DNA from: Janthinobacterium sp. CG3
GTDB taxonomy: Bacteria; Pseudomonadota; Gammaproteobacteria; Burkholderiales; Burkholderiaceae_D
Assembly (NCBI RefSeq): GCF_000344615.1
Contig: NZ_KB467826.1
Location: 59,450 to 123,449, forward strand
Direction: 5' to 3'
DNA: 64,000 bases
The notes beneath the pieces are model-generated. The model worked only from the letters and a program-made list of their open reading frames with translations. It was not told where the DNA came from and searched no databases. The translations under genes and the position numbers were made by a program. The number at the start of each line of letters is the position of its first letter. Positions within the stretch are counted from its first letter, which is position 1. Below are positions 34,239 to 47,900 of the stretch, piece by piece.

Positions 34239-35954
34239 ATGGCAAATTTCGGCGGTATCGGTGGGTTGATAGACGGGTTCCAGCAGGGCTACGGATTCTC
34301 GAAGGACATCAAACGTAGGGATGAAGACGACGCGTTCCAGCGGAAGACGCGCGCGCGCGAAGAAAAAAAGTGGAACCGGGAGGACGACCGCGAAGCGCAA
34401 ATCGCTGCGCTGAACAGTGAATTTTTTCCCCAAGAAGCCAAAACAACGCCGGCGCCCGGCTTGGGCATACGCGCGCCGGCGGCGGTCAACGCTCCAACGC
34501 CTGGCGAGCAACCCGCCACGGCCGAAACCAGCGCCGTGGAAACGCCAACCACGGAGCTGACGCCGAGTTCGTCACCGGCGGCGGCAGCGGCGCCAGCAGC
34601 AGCGGCGGCACCGATGGCCATTCCCGATTCCGGCCCCGTCGCGCCGGGGCGAGGGTTCCCGCAGCCCGGCCCGGCGCAGCAAGGCGCCGCGCCAACGGGA
34701 TTGCCGGTCCAGCCAAACCAAATGCGCAGCATGAACCAGTCCCTCGACTATTTGATGCGCCGTGCACAAATTGACATGCAAGGACCGGACGGGAAAGGCG
34801 ACGGCGTAATCAATCTGCACAGGCTACAGGAGGCCAACCGCAAGGAAGGGCTGACGATGGCGGTCCAGCTGCTGCAAAGCGGCGACAACGACGGCGCCAT
34901 GCGCGCGTACAACGAAACCGGGCAATCGAAGGGATGGACCGTGCAATCGTCCGTCGACGGGATTTTCAAGCACGGCGGCACCGAGCTGCCGACCAAGCTC
35001 GTCACGGTCAAGAACGCCGACGGCACCGTGCGTACGATTAACACCGCCCAGGCGATGATCCAGAACCAAGAGATCGACAAAATGATCACGCAAGCCCAAA
35101 AGGGCACGGAGCTGGACGACCGGCGCACCGATGGCGCCGCCAACCGCGCCATCCAGCAGCAGAACGCGGACACGCAGGAAAACTACCGACGTGACCAGGC
35201 GGAAAACATGCGCGGCCAGCGCCGGCTGCAAGAACGGGGGATTGATGCCAAGGCCGGCGCCGCCATGGCTCCGATTTGGGACGACAAGGCCGACACCTTC
35301 CTCAAGCAGCGCTACACGGCGGCAGATCCGGTGACCGGCGCTGTTGCCGTCGACGGCGACGGGCTCCAGTTCGGCAAGGCTGTGGCGCTGTCGCGCGCCA
35401 GAAGCAACGGCGGCGACGCAACGACCGGACTGGGTTATGCATTCGACGTCGATAACCGGCTCAAGATCGCCGCCGGGCAGGACGTGGCGAAGCTGCGCCA
35501 GTTGCGCAGCGAATATCTCAAAAAAATATCCGCGTCGGCACCAAGCCCGTCGGCCGGCAACGGCACCTCGCTCAACGCCAAGTGGGCCGCCGTGAATGCC
35601 GCGAGCCAGGCGGGCGCGCCGGCGCGCGACGAGGGGCGCCGAAGAATCATTGAGCAAGAATTATCGGAAGAAAAAGACCCGGCGAACATTGAAACGCTCA
35701 AGCGCGAGCTGGCGCGGATGGGGCCAGCGCCACAGCGCCCCGCCGCAGCGCCATCGCGGCCGGCAGACGCCGCGCCCGCCGCTGGAGCCCGCGAACCGGC
35801 ATCGGACGAGCCTACCAAATACGTCGAGGGCATGCCGGGCTACATCACTAAAGAGTGGGCCGCATGGAACGCGAAGAAGGCGCCGCAGACGAACCGGCCC
35901 TCGCTCAACTTCATTGCCGGCGGCCTGCGCCCATTGGGCGCACCAGCTCGATAA
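34239..35954 (+). CDS. Internal virion/ejection protein
   Basis: The 571-residue protein (start MANFGGIGGLIDGFQQGY) has an amphipathic glycine-rich N-terminus, a Pro/Ala linker (residues ~75-155), and a helical central part (residues ~170-400, RRDQAENMRGQRRLQ). The C-terminus is again Pro/Ala-rich. It is a likely channel or ejection protein with the following giant protein. Confidence 0.6.
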   Translation: MANFGGIGGLIDGFQQGYGFSKDIKRRDEDDAFQRKTRAREEKKWNREDDREAQIAALNSEFFPQEAKTTPAPGLGIRAPAAVNAPTPGEQPATAETSAVETPTTELTPSSSPAAAAAPAAAAAPMAIPDSGPVAPGRGFPQPGPAQQGAAPTGLPVQPNQMRSMNQSLDYLMRRAQIDMQGPDGKGDGVINLHRLQEANRKEGLTMAVQLLQSGDNDGAMRAYNETGQSKGWTVQSSVDGIFKHGGTELPTKLVTVKNADGTVRTINTAQAMIQNQEIDKMITQAQKGTELDDRRTDGAANRAIQQQNADTQENYRRDQAENMRGQRRLQERGIDAKAGAAMAPIWDDKADTFLKQRYTAADPVTGAVAVDGDGLQFGKAVALSRARSNGGDATTGLGYAFDVDNRLKIAAGQDVAKLRQLRSEYLKKISASAPSPSAGNGTSLNAKWAAVNAASQAGAPARDEGRRRIIEQELSEEKDPANIETLKRELARMGPAPQRPAAAPSRPADAAPAAGAREPASDEPTKYVEGMPGYITKEWAAWNAKKAPQTNRPSLNFIAGGLRPLGAPAR

Positions 35955-35993
35955 GCACTTAATCAAAATTAGAATATCTAGGATTTCACCCCA

Positions 35994-38900
35994 ATGAGTA
36001 AAAATAAGCAGCCACCAGCCTATCTGCGCCAAACCGAAGAGCAGCCGAACTGGGGCGCCGGCGAGTCATTCCTCGCATCCCTCCAGCAGGAGGGTGAGCA
36101 GGAAAAGCCGCGCGCCGGCGCCGGCGTACTCCGCACAGCCGGCGACGTCGGTATCAAGCTGGCCCAAGGCGCCGTCGGCCTCGGCTCGGCCGTCGTCGGC
36201 CTGGGTAGCCTCGTCACCGGCGGCCTGGTCGGCAAGGGCATGCGCGCCATCGGATACGACCCAAAGGCGACCAACGAAGCCTTCGGCGAATACCTGAGCG
36301 ATAGCCAGAAGGCATCCGACGCCCAAGTCCAGAAAGCCGACGGCTTCGTCGACTCGATCGCCGCATCGGTCCAGAACCCACGCTCGATCGTGGGCAGCAT
36401 TGCCGAATCGGCCCCAGGCATGCTGGCCGGCATGGGCGTCACCAGCGCGATCGCGCGCGGCATCGCCACCAAAGCCGCGCTGGCCACCGCCGAGGGCGCT
36501 GCCGCCAGCGCGGCGGAACTGGCGGCCGGCAAGACTGCGGCGCAAGCCACCACAGCCGCGCTGGCCACCGATGCCGGCGGCGCTGCGGCCAACGGGGCGA
36601 TCGAGGCCGCTGGAGCGAGGCTGATGGCCACCGGCGCCGCGACGGAGGGCGCTCAGGGCGCCGGACAGATCGCCGACGCTGCGCAAGCCGAAGGACGGAA
36701 CTACACCGATTATGCGCTGCCGGCCATCGCCGCCGGCGCTATCACCGGTGGGATCGGCTACGGCGCCGGCAAGCTGATGGGCGACGCCGCGACCGAGCTG
36801 GCCACAGGTGCGCGCTCAGCCGGCGTGAAGGGCGGCATCGCCGCCCGCGCCGGCAGGGAGTTTGTCAGCGAGGGCGTGCTGGAGGAAATGCCACAATCGG
36901 CGCAGGAGCAGTATTTCACCAACATCGCGCAGGGCGAGCAGGACAGCATGAAAGGCGTCGGCAGCGCGGCCGGCGCCGGCCTGGTCACTGGGGGCGTGAT
37001 GGGCGCCGGCATGGGCGCCATGCAGCGCAACCACAGCGCGCCCCGCGCCGAGGCGCCGGAAGTGCCCCCAGCACCGCCTGTTCCCTTGCCGAACACCGGC
37101 CCGCTGTCGCGCGCCGCCAACGCTGTACAGGCCGCCGCCGCTGCAAATCCCGTCGCCGCCACGCCGGCGCCCGCACTGCCGTCGTTCGAGGAAATAAGCG
37201 CCCGCCTCGCCGAGCTCGACACTATCGCCCGCGGCGCGCCGACGCGCCGCGAGCCGGACCAGAACGGCATCACCGTCACCATCCCATCGGTCAAAGCGCG
37301 CAAATTCACGCTCGAAGAGCAAGCCGAATTCAAGAGCCTGATGGAAGCGCACAACGCGCGCACCGCAATTCCCGAAGACCAGCGGCCAGAGTTCGAGGCC
37401 ATGCTGAAGGAGGAGGCCGCGGCGCAGCAGAAACAGCGTGACGAAGCCGTAGCCCATGCCTTGGCGGTCGATCAAGATGCGCAGTTGAGCCAGCTTCTGG
37501 CGGAAGAACAAGAGCAGCAGCACGCCGCAGCCCAGGCCAAGGCGCGCGCCGACGCTCTCCTCGAGCAGCAAGAAACCGTAACGACCAACACCATCGTGGA
37601 GCACGAGCGCCAGGTGCGCGCCGAAGCCAACCGCGCGGCGCTGCGCAACGATGTGCTGGCCGATGCGTCGATCCCGGCGGATCAGAAAAAATCGGCATTC
37701 CGAGCCGCATTGCGACGTGAAGGCTATGCCAACGTCCTGTTGACCGACATCGACCAAGCCGAAATCGTTCGCGCCACAGCTCCCATCCCGAGCGCGCCGA
37801 ACGAGCTGGTCGACGTCGTGCCGGAGCTCCAGCCGGCACCCGCCGCGCCGGCCAAGGCGAACACCAAAGCAGTCGACGACGCGATCGCCGCCGGCATGCG
37901 CTTGAAAACGCCGAACGGCGCCGTCCTGCACAAGCCGGGCTCGGCGAAGGTATTCCGCCTGAGCACCGCCCAAAAGGCGTATTACCAGAAAAAGATGGCG
38001 CCGCCGGCGGCGCCAGGCGCCGACGACCTGTACGACCAGGCCGCAGCCTTGGTGCTCAGTTCGCGCGATGCGTCCATTCCCACCGTGCAGAGCCATTTCA
38101 AAATCGGCTACAACCGCGCGGCGCGCCTGATGGAGAGCATGGAAGCGGCCGGCATCGTCTCCGAGATGGAGTCGGACGGCCGCCGCACCGTGTTGGCCGA
38201 GGTCAAGGCGCTCGACGTCGCCGCGCACGAGGCGGCGACGTCGCCCCACAACGACCTGGCCGAGCCGACCGCCGCCCAAAAAGTGGCTGGCAACTACAAA
38301 AAAGCGCATGTGAACATGCACGGCCTGGATATCTCGATCGAAAACCCGGTCGGCTCCAAGCGCAGCGGCACCGACAAGGACGGCGCCGCGTGGGAAAACG
38401 AGATGCAGCACCACTACGGCTACATCAAGGGCACCGTGGGCATGGACAAGGACCACATCGACACCTTCATCGGCGCCAACCACGCCAGCGACAAGGTGTT
38501 CGTGGTCGACCAGATCGACCCGGCCACCGGCAAGCCTGACGAGCACAAGGTCATGCTCGGCTTCGACAGCGCCGAGCAGGCGCGCGCGGCGTACCAGGCC
38601 AACTACGCCACTGGCTGGGCCGGCGGCCAAGAGGTCACGGAAACGGACGTCCAAGGTTTCAAGGACTGGCTGTCCAACGGCAACACCAAAAAGCCTTTTG
38701 CCGCCCAAGCAAAGCAGATCAGTGCGCAGAATGAGCCCTCCGCGGCGCCAGCCGCTCAACCAGAACGCGATGCGATCGCGGCCCGCTACGCTGCGCTACT
38801 GGCCGAACGCCGCGAAGGTGTGAGCCCAGCGCCGATGGAGTTCCATCGCAGGTTCGCCGGCGACCTCCTGGCCAAAGACGCTTACGCGTTGAAATGGATC

Positions 38901-41900
38901 ACCAATGGCATGAACGACACGAGCAAGAAAGTTTTTGCCGAGTTCACCGGCACCAAGTTGCCCAAAGCCCAAGGTGCGTCCTGGACGGCATTGAAGGCAT
39001 GGGCCGGCGTAACGGACGAGCAAGACGCGGCCGTCACGGCGCGCGCCGATGCCGCGCGCCGCGCCAAGGAGGAACAGGATAATGACGAAGCGGCCGAGCG
39101 GGGCGCGCGCAATCAAAAATTCAAGGCCGGCTCGAACGACGACACAATCGTGACCGGGAAGGAGGCCGTCGATCGCCAGATTGCCGAGGGCTACAAGTCG
39201 ATCCAGAACATCGCAAAGTCGCCTGTCCCTAAATACGCCCTGGTCAACGTCGAGCTGGGCCGCTATTACCTGCTCGACAAGGTGGCCAAGCGCTATGCTG
39301 AGGTGGCGCTGAAACGGCTCGGCCAATCGCCGATCGCTAAAGACACGGATGGCGACGCGCTCACCAGCGCGGGCCAGGCCGACGCAGACCAAGCGGAGCA
39401 TACGCGCGAACTGGCGGATGCGGCGGCAAAGGGCCATACGGTTGCCGATGACAACGACGTCTCGCATTTGTTTGGGAAAAAGCCTGCGGCACCTACAGCG
39501 GCCGCGCCCGCTCTGCCAAAACTGACCAAGCAAGAGCTCAACGCGATCTACGTGACGGACATGACTCCCGACCAGCTCCTGCAGGCCAAGGAAATGTTCG
39601 CCGGCCTGCCGCGCGCGAAAAAAATCGATAAGGAAATTGAAAAACGTGGGCTAACGCCACCGGTTGCCCCAGCAGCGGCCGTAGAATCTGCTGTAGCGCC
39701 ACCAGACGTCGCGGCGCCGGCTGCTGTTGTGCACGCCAGCACTGCGCCGGAACACGCTCAAAACACCGGAAAACCGCTCGACCGCAGCACCAAGTTCATT
39801 CCGACTGCTGACCCGGCCGACGTTGTCGACGCCGAATTGAGCGACGCGCTGTCGCACTTGGGCGACGTGCTGGGCGACGTCTTCGGCGCCAAGCTCAACA
39901 TCACAGGCCAACAGCACACGGCCGGCGCCTTGCTGCCGGCGTTGTCGAAGGTCATTGAGCTGTTGGTGCGCCGTGGCGCGCGCTCCCTGGCGGACGCGCT
40001 CTCGCAGTCTGCCAAGGTCATGCGCGCCAACGCCGCCATTGCGCCGCATATGGACCAGATCAGCGCCCGCCAGTGGAAGGCGGCCTATAACGCGATCGCC
40101 GAATACCACGAGGGGACCGACAGCGAAGCGTCCGTCGCCGGCGTCGACGCCGATGCCGTGTTACATCTGGTGCGCGGCGATGTTGCAAAATCAGACACAA
40201 AGACCGATACTGAACAAAAGGAGCAAGAAAATGATTCCACCGCTACAACCAGTTCGCCTGCGCTCGATCGCGCGGTGGATGCAGGACTGCGACCCGCTGG
40301 CAGCGATGCGCCCCTCCGCGGAGCTCGACCGGCTCGCCCTCGCGCTGGACGAGCTGATGATGGAAGCGTTCGAAAATCGGGAAGACCTGCTAAAAGAACA
40401 GATGATGGCGTCGGGCGTGTGGGGGACGGCGGCCGGGCTGACGCAGTTTCCGACGGACAGAATGACGCTGTGGCAGGAAGTGACGAGCGAGTTCCTGGCG
40501 CCGATTTCCGACCCGCTTCCGGTGGACTGACCCGCGAAGGTTCCTGGTACGAGACGGCCAAGCGCAATATCGACCTGATCGACCTGGCCATCCAGATCGA
40601 CAAGGAAGGCCGGCCGGCAACGCCTGACGAACAAACCCTGCTGTCGAAGTACGTCGGATTCGGCGCCGGCGAGATCCGCAATAAGATTTTCCCCATCCCC
40701 CCCGGCTACGCCAAGCAGGCAGAGCCTTCGCGCCTGATCTGGTCGAACCACGTCGCCGACGCCCGCTGGAAGTCGCTGGCCGAGCGCCTGGAGGCGCTGC
40801 CGCGCGACTGGCAAAAATCCGTGCTGCAATCCTCCCAGTACGCCCATTACACCAGCGAGGGCATCATCCGGTCGGTGTGGAGCGCCATGCAGCGCCTCGG
40901 CTTCACTGGCGGCAAGGTGTTCGAGCCGGGCATGGGCATCGGCTCGTTTTCGATGCTCATGCCCGAGGCGGTGCGCCAAACCTCCCGCTACACCGGGATC
41001 GAGTTCGACGGCCCGACCGCGCTGGTGGCGAAACTGCTGTCGCCGGAACAGAACGTGCTCCACGACGACTTCATCAAGCGCAAATTCCCGAAAAACTTCT
41101 TCGACGTGGCGATCGGCAACCCGCCGTTCTCGCAAACGAAGATTTTCGGCGACGCCGAGTACGAGAAAAACGGCTTCATGCTGCACGATTTCTTTTTTGC
41201 GAAGAGCATCGACCGCGTGCGCCCGGGCGGCCTGCTGGCGTTCGTGACCAGCAAGGGCACGATGGACAAGCAGACCGACAAGGCGCGCAAGTACCTGTCC
41301 GACCGCGCCGACCTGCTGGGCGCGATCCGCATGCCCTCGACGGCGTTCGAGGCCAACGCCGGCACAAGCGTCGTCACCGATGTGATTTTCCTGCGCAAGC
41401 GCCAGGTCGGCGAAGCGCCGGCGGGCGCCGCGTGGGGCGGCCTGCAGACCGTTGACACGGTGGACGGTCCGGTCGTGGTCAACGAGTATTTTGCCAAGCA
41501 TCCTGAAATGGTGCTGGGCCAGCAGCGCCTGTCCGGCAACACCGACGACATTGGCCGGCGCATCGACAGCAACGGGCGCGGCGGGGAGCGTTACACCGTC
41601 GTTTCCTACGACAAGACCCCGGCCGAGCTGGACGAGAAATTCGCCCTGGCCGTCGAGCGCCTGCCGGAAAACGTCTATTCCGTGCTGTCGCAGTCGGCCG
41701 AAAGCGTCAAACGCGAAACGGCCAAGGTGGATTTTGACCCCAGCGTCACGCGCGAAGGCGTAGTCTATCTGGCCAAGGACGGCTCGGTCATGCGCGTCGA
41801 AAACGGCGTGGGCCGCGCGCTCGACGGCGCCGTCAAGCTGAGTGAGAACGACAAGGCGTGGTTTGCGGGCTATGTCGGCCTGCGCGACCTGGTGCAGGCG

Positions 41901-44900
41901 ACGCGCCTGGCCCAGGCCACGGACGGCGAGTGGGCGCCGGCGCTCAAAAAACTCAACAAAGCCTACGACGCGTTCCGCAAGGAGCACGGCCCCATCAATG
42001 ATTTCCGTATCCAAGTGCGTAAATCGACCGATGAAGCAGGCAACGTCGTCGAAACGGAATCGCGCGTCTTCAAAAACCGCCGCCGCTTCCGCGAGGACTA
42101 CGACTCCGCGATCCTCACCCAGCTGGAAACCATCAACGAGGCCGGCGAGATCGTCAAGTCGCCGTTCATGTTGGGGCGCACCATCGGCAAGCCGGTCACG
42201 CGCGAGGTCAAGAGCATCGGCGACGCCCTGGCAGTCTCGCTGGACGCGATCGGCGTGCTCGACCTGGCCGACGTGGCCGGCCGGATCGGCCTGACCGTCC
42301 CCGAAGCGGTCGAAGCGCTCGACAAGCAGGTTTACAAAACCCCAGACGGGCAATGGCAACTGGCCGATGAATACCTCGCCGGCGACGTCGTGGCCAAGCT
42401 GGAAGAGGCCGAGCTCGCCGTCCGGGTCGATCCGCAATTGCGGCGCAACATCGAGGCGCTGAACGAGGTGCAGCCGGAAAAACTCGGCCCGTCCCAGATC
42501 AGCGCCAAGTTGGGCGCCTCGTGGGTGCCGGTATCGCACGTCAACGCGTTCGCCGCCGAGATCGAGGCCGGCTCCGTGACGTTCGACCCGACCACAGAAA
42601 CGTGGCAGGTCGACGGCGGCAATCTGCGCAGCCAGCGCCGCGCCGGCGCGGAGTACGGCACCGCCATGCGCTCGCCGTCGGAGCTGCTGGAGGCGGCGCT
42701 CAACAGCCGCTCGGTGAAGATTGTCAGCCGGGACGAGAACAAGAAGACCATCCCCGATGTGGAGGCGACCACCGCCGCCAACGAAGCGCTCAGGAAGATC
42801 AAGGACAAGTTCAAGGGATGGGTCTGGACCGACTCGGAGCGGGCGTTGGAGCTCGTGGAGAGTTACAACAAGCGCTTCAACAATATCGCGCCGCGGCGCT
42901 TTGACGGATCGCACTTGACGTTGCCGGGCGTGAGCCTGCGCTTCAATCTGCATCCGCACCAGTTGCGCGCGATCTGGCGCATGATCCAGACCGGCAACAC
43001 CTACCTCGCGCACGCCGTCGGCGCCGGCAAGACGATCGAGATGATCGCCGCCGGTATGGAACAAAAACGGCTGGGCCTGATCAAGAAGCCGATCTACGTG
43101 GTGCCGAACCACATGCTCGAGCAATTCGCCAACGAATTCATGGAGCTGTACCCGCTGGCGAACATCATGGTGGCGGACGACGAGAATTTTTCCGCCGAGC
43201 GCCGCAAAGCGTTCATCGCCTCGGCCACCATGAACGGCCCCGACGCGATCATCATCACGCACGACGCCTTCCAGCGCGTCGGCGTGAAAGAGGAAACCGT
43301 CGCCCCGATCCGGGACGAAATCCTGGCCGACCTGGAGATCGAGCTCTCGGAAACCGCCAAGGACAACGATTCGCGCGTGCGCCGCAGCCAGCTCGAACAG
43401 CAGATCGAGGCCGTGACCCAGCGCTTCGACCGCATCATCGCCGCCGGCGGCAAAGACTCGACCATCAAGTTCGAGGACATGGGCGTCGATTTCGTCTTCG
43501 CCGACGAGGCGCACGTTTTCCGCAAGCTCGACTTTCATACCGCCCAGCAGATCAAGGGCATCGACCCCAACGGGTCGAAGCGCGCGCTCGACATGTACGT
43601 CAAAACGCGCTGGCTGGAACAGCAGCGGCCAGGCCGCGCGATGGTGTTCGCCTCGGGCACGCCCGTCACCAACACCATGGGCGAGCTGTACACCATCATG
43701 CGCTTCTTCGCGGCCGACGAACTCGACCGCGCGGGCATTTCGACGTTCGACGCCTGGGCGCGCCAGTTCGGCGAAGTCTCGCCGGCGCTGGAGCCGAACG
43801 CGGCCGGCAAGTACGAGCTGATCGAGCGCTTCGCCAAGTTCGACAACGTGCCGGAATTGATGAGCCGCGTTCGCCAGTTCATGGACGTGCTCACGTCGGA
43901 GAGCCTGGGAGCGCTGGTGAAGCGCCCGGATCTGATCGGCGGCAAGCCGAACTTGAACGTCGTGGCGCCAAGCGCGGCGCTCGACGCCTACATGAAAACC
44001 GAGCTCTCCACCCGCATCGCGGTATCGAAGAGGTGGAAGCCGAGCAAGGAGCAGCCGAACAACCCCGATCCGATCGTAGCGATCATCACGGACGGCCGCT
44101 TCGCCGCCATCGATCCGCGCTTCTTCGGTGGCCAGCTGGACGAGGGCGGCGCCAGCATCATCACCGCCATGGCCGACAAGGTCGTGGCCGGCTACCATGC
44201 CGGCAAGGACAACGTCTATCTGGACAAGGCCGGCAAGCCCGAGCCGACCAAGGGCAGCACGCAGATGGTGTTCTACAACCTGGGCTTCGGCGAGCAATCG
44301 CAGAAGAACCGCGGCTTCAATTCCCGCGCGGCGTTCACCAAGCGCCTGACGGACGGCGGCATCGCGCGCGCGCACATCGCGTGGTTTGAGGACGCCAACA
44401 CCGACGCCAAGAAGGAAGCGATCTTCAAGGCCATGCGCAGCGGCCAGATCCGCGTTTTGATCGGCTCGGCGAAGAAGATGGGCACCGGTGTGAACGTGCA
44501 AAAACGCCTCGCCGTGCTGCACTACCAAGATCCGCCGTGGTTCCCGGCCGACGTCGAGCAGCCGCACGGGCGCATCATCCGCCAGGGCAATCAAAACGAC
44601 GAGGTGGCCATCGAGTGGTACACCACCAAGGGCACCTACCAATCGACGATGTGGCAGATGGTGGCGCGCAAGCAGCGCTTCATCGACCAGGCGTTCATGG
44701 GCGACAAGTCGATGCGCAGCATGGACGACTTGGGCGAAGCCTCGTTGTTCGAGCAGGCCGCCGCCGTCGCCTCCGGCGATCCGCGCGCGATCCAGCTTGC
44801 CGGCTTGAAGCAGGACGTCGAACGCTTCGAGCGCCTGCAGGCGGCCCAGGCCAACGAACAAATCGCCGTGCGCAGCGCCTTGCGCAACGCCGAATGGGAA

Positions 44901-47900
44901 GTTACGAGCGCCGACCGCGCCGTCGCCACCTACGGCGCCGCCTTCAAAATCGTCGGCGAGCGGCTGTTCACGTTCACGAGCGCGAAAGTGGGCGCCGCCG
45001 AATACGACAAAATGGGCGAGTTTGGCCAGGCGCTGAAGTCAGCCTTCAACCAAACGGCCGCCGACGCGGTGACGCACCCTGCCGCGGCGAACGAACGCCA
45101 GATCGCCACCCTGGGCGACGGGCTGGTGGTCACGTTGGAGGGTTCGCGCGAGCCGGAGTCAAAAAAACTGACAGGCAACTTCGAGCTGTCCATCCATGTG
45201 GGCGACTTGCAGATGCACGTCGCCATGGGTGAGGGGCTGGGCGCCGAGGTCGACGCGACCGGACTGGCGCGCCGCGTCGTCAACAAAATCAACGGGGTCG
45301 AAACCGAGCTGCAACAGGCCCGCCGACGCAAGGCCAGCAATGAAACGGACATCGTGCGCCTGCGGAAGAAAATGGGCGCGCCCTTCGAGTATCAACAAGA
45401 ATTGGCCGAGAAGTATGCTGAGCTGAAGCGTCTCGAAGAAGAGCTGCACCACGAAGGCATACAGGCGGCGGCCGCCTTCGTCGCGCCCGCAGTCCAGATC
45501 AACGCCGACGGCAGCACCGGCGTGCCGGCGGCGCCGGCCGACGTCCCCTTGTTCAGCCGGGACGCCGACTATTTCCGCGATGTCGACAATACCTACCTGC
45601 CGGCGGCCCCGACGCCGCAGGCCGAGGACGGCGCCGCATCGACGGCGCCGGCAGCGCTAACCGGCCTGGAGCTGCTGCAAGCGATGAAAGACACGCAGAT
45701 GTTGAACAAGCAGCTGGAGAAAGCCGGGATGGCCCCCGTGCGCGCGCTGCGCGCTGCGCCCAGCGCCGGCTTCGCGCTCGCGCGCCAAATCGGTAACGTA
45801 TTCGGCATCAAAGTGCATTACGTCAGCAAAAACGACGACTTCGAAGGCGTCGCCTACAAGGGCGTGGCCTACATCGCGGAAGGTATGCGCAATACCGAAC
45901 TCGCTATTGCCGGCCACGAAACGCTGCACGCCCTGGAACAAGGCAATCCAGAGTTGAGCAAGCAGTTGCGCGCGCAGATCCGCACCTACCTGAAGGACGG
46001 GGTGGTGCGGGACCGCCAAGCGCAGGAGCAGGCCCAGAGCGGGCACATGCCTGTGTCGGAGCGGAAAGCCGAAGGCGAAGTGCTGGCCGACATCAACGGC
46101 GCCATGTGGATCGATCCGGTATTCTGGTCCGACATGGCCAAGGCGGACCGCAACCTGTTCCGCCAAGTCGCCTACAAATTCATGCAGCTGGCCACGCAAG
46201 TGATTGGAAGCCTGCGCGGCTCGCGCTTTGACGTGGCGACGCTGGTTGGCGACGTGGCGGCCGTGCGCGCCATCATGGTGGCGACCTGGGCCGAGCATGT
46301 GCAAGGAGTCGAGCAGGACATGCCCGTCGACGAGCGCGCCCTTTTCTCCCGCGATCCCGTTGGCGGCGGCCAGGCCGCCCTTGATCGCCAGCAGGATGCC
46401 GCTCGCCAATTCGCCGCCGCGGAACTACAATACGGTGGGCGCGCCGCTTATGGCGAACTGAAGGCGGCCGGCGGGACATTACTGAGCTATCCGCAGTGGA
46501 TCATCACCAAGACGCCTAACTTCAAACATTATTATGGGCACTGGGAGAACGAACATGCAGCGGACGGAATCGAATCGGCAGTTCATCAAGGCGAGCGGCA
46601 AAGCCAAGACGCAGAAGGAGTTCACGCGGGCCGTGATGACGTTCCTGCCGGACGGCCCCCCACCTTCCCCGGACAGTCTGGACCCGTTCGAGCGCTTGGA
46701 AGCCCAGAATCTGCAACAGGTGGAGGAGCGCACGCGCGCGCTGCGCAAGAGCCGGTAATCTACTACCACGGTAGCCGGGCCGATATCGATTCCTTCGATT
46801 TGAGCCATGGCGACCGCAAGGACCACGGCTGGCTCGGCACCGGCGTCTACGCCACCACGGACGCCGACCTGGCCCACAGCTACGCCAGCCTGAAAAACGG
46901 CGCCGACAAACCCAATATAGCCCCGCTGTTCATCGCCGTGCGCAATCCATTTATCGCCACTTCGGCGGTCAAAAGCAAGCTGAGCCGTGCGAGCCGCGCA
47001 GATATTGAGCAGTTCACGGACGACCTGAAGGCCGCGGGCTACGACGGCGTGGCGCTCAATTTCGAAGACGGCTCGCAGGAGCTCGTTGCGTTCTCCCCTT
47101 CTGCCGTCAAATCCGCGATCGGCAACGCCGGCGGCTTCGACGCGGGCAGCGCGGATATCCGCTTTAGCCGCGCCGGCTTGGGCGTCGCGCTGGGCGGCGC
47201 CGCCAACAGCATCAACGCGGTGCGCCTGCCGGCCAATTACCTCGTTGGCGACCTGTTCAACGATTCCGGTAAGCTCAACTGGTGGCACAAGAGCATCGGC
47301 ACCATGGACAACCTGGCCAAGCGCGCGCCGGCGTTCGGGAAGGTGTACGAGGCGGTGCAAAGCTTCATCGGCGACGTCTCCCGCTATGCGGTGGTGGCGG
47401 CCGACCTGGCGCCAACGCTGCTGCCGAAGCTGGAGAACGTCGGCGACATTTTCGGCGCCGCGCGCAAGAAGCCGCTGACGGCCGCCGACACCAAGGCGAT
47501 CGGCGCGCCGATCTTCGAGGGCACGCTGGTCTGGGCGCGCGACGAGCACGGCGACCCGATCAAGGTCAAGGAGCTGGAGGACCGCGCGGCATTGCTGACC
47601 GTCGACCAGAAGGCGCAGGTTTTGCTGCAAAAGCGCATCATCGACGACGAGCAGAACAAGGCCTGGCGCAACAGCCCGCTCGATTTTTACGAGGAGACGA
47701 TTACTCGCCGCTTCAACGAGACGCAACTCAAGACCGGTCTGGTCTGGTCCGGCGCCGAACTGCGCGCGATGTTCCGCCTGACCGATGCGCAGATCGGCCA
47801 GTACCGCGAGTTCCGCGCCGCGACCGACAAGAGCCTGACCAACCTGTCGATCAGCGAAATGGTGAAGCTGGGCGGCAAGGACGCGAAGGGCATGCTAGAG

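Noticed and set aside
40191..44861. A 1556-codon antisense open frame opposite the giant gene
   Set aside because: It has no ribosome binding site or domain and mirrors the methyltransferase/helicase codons. High-GC genes often give such long shadow frames.
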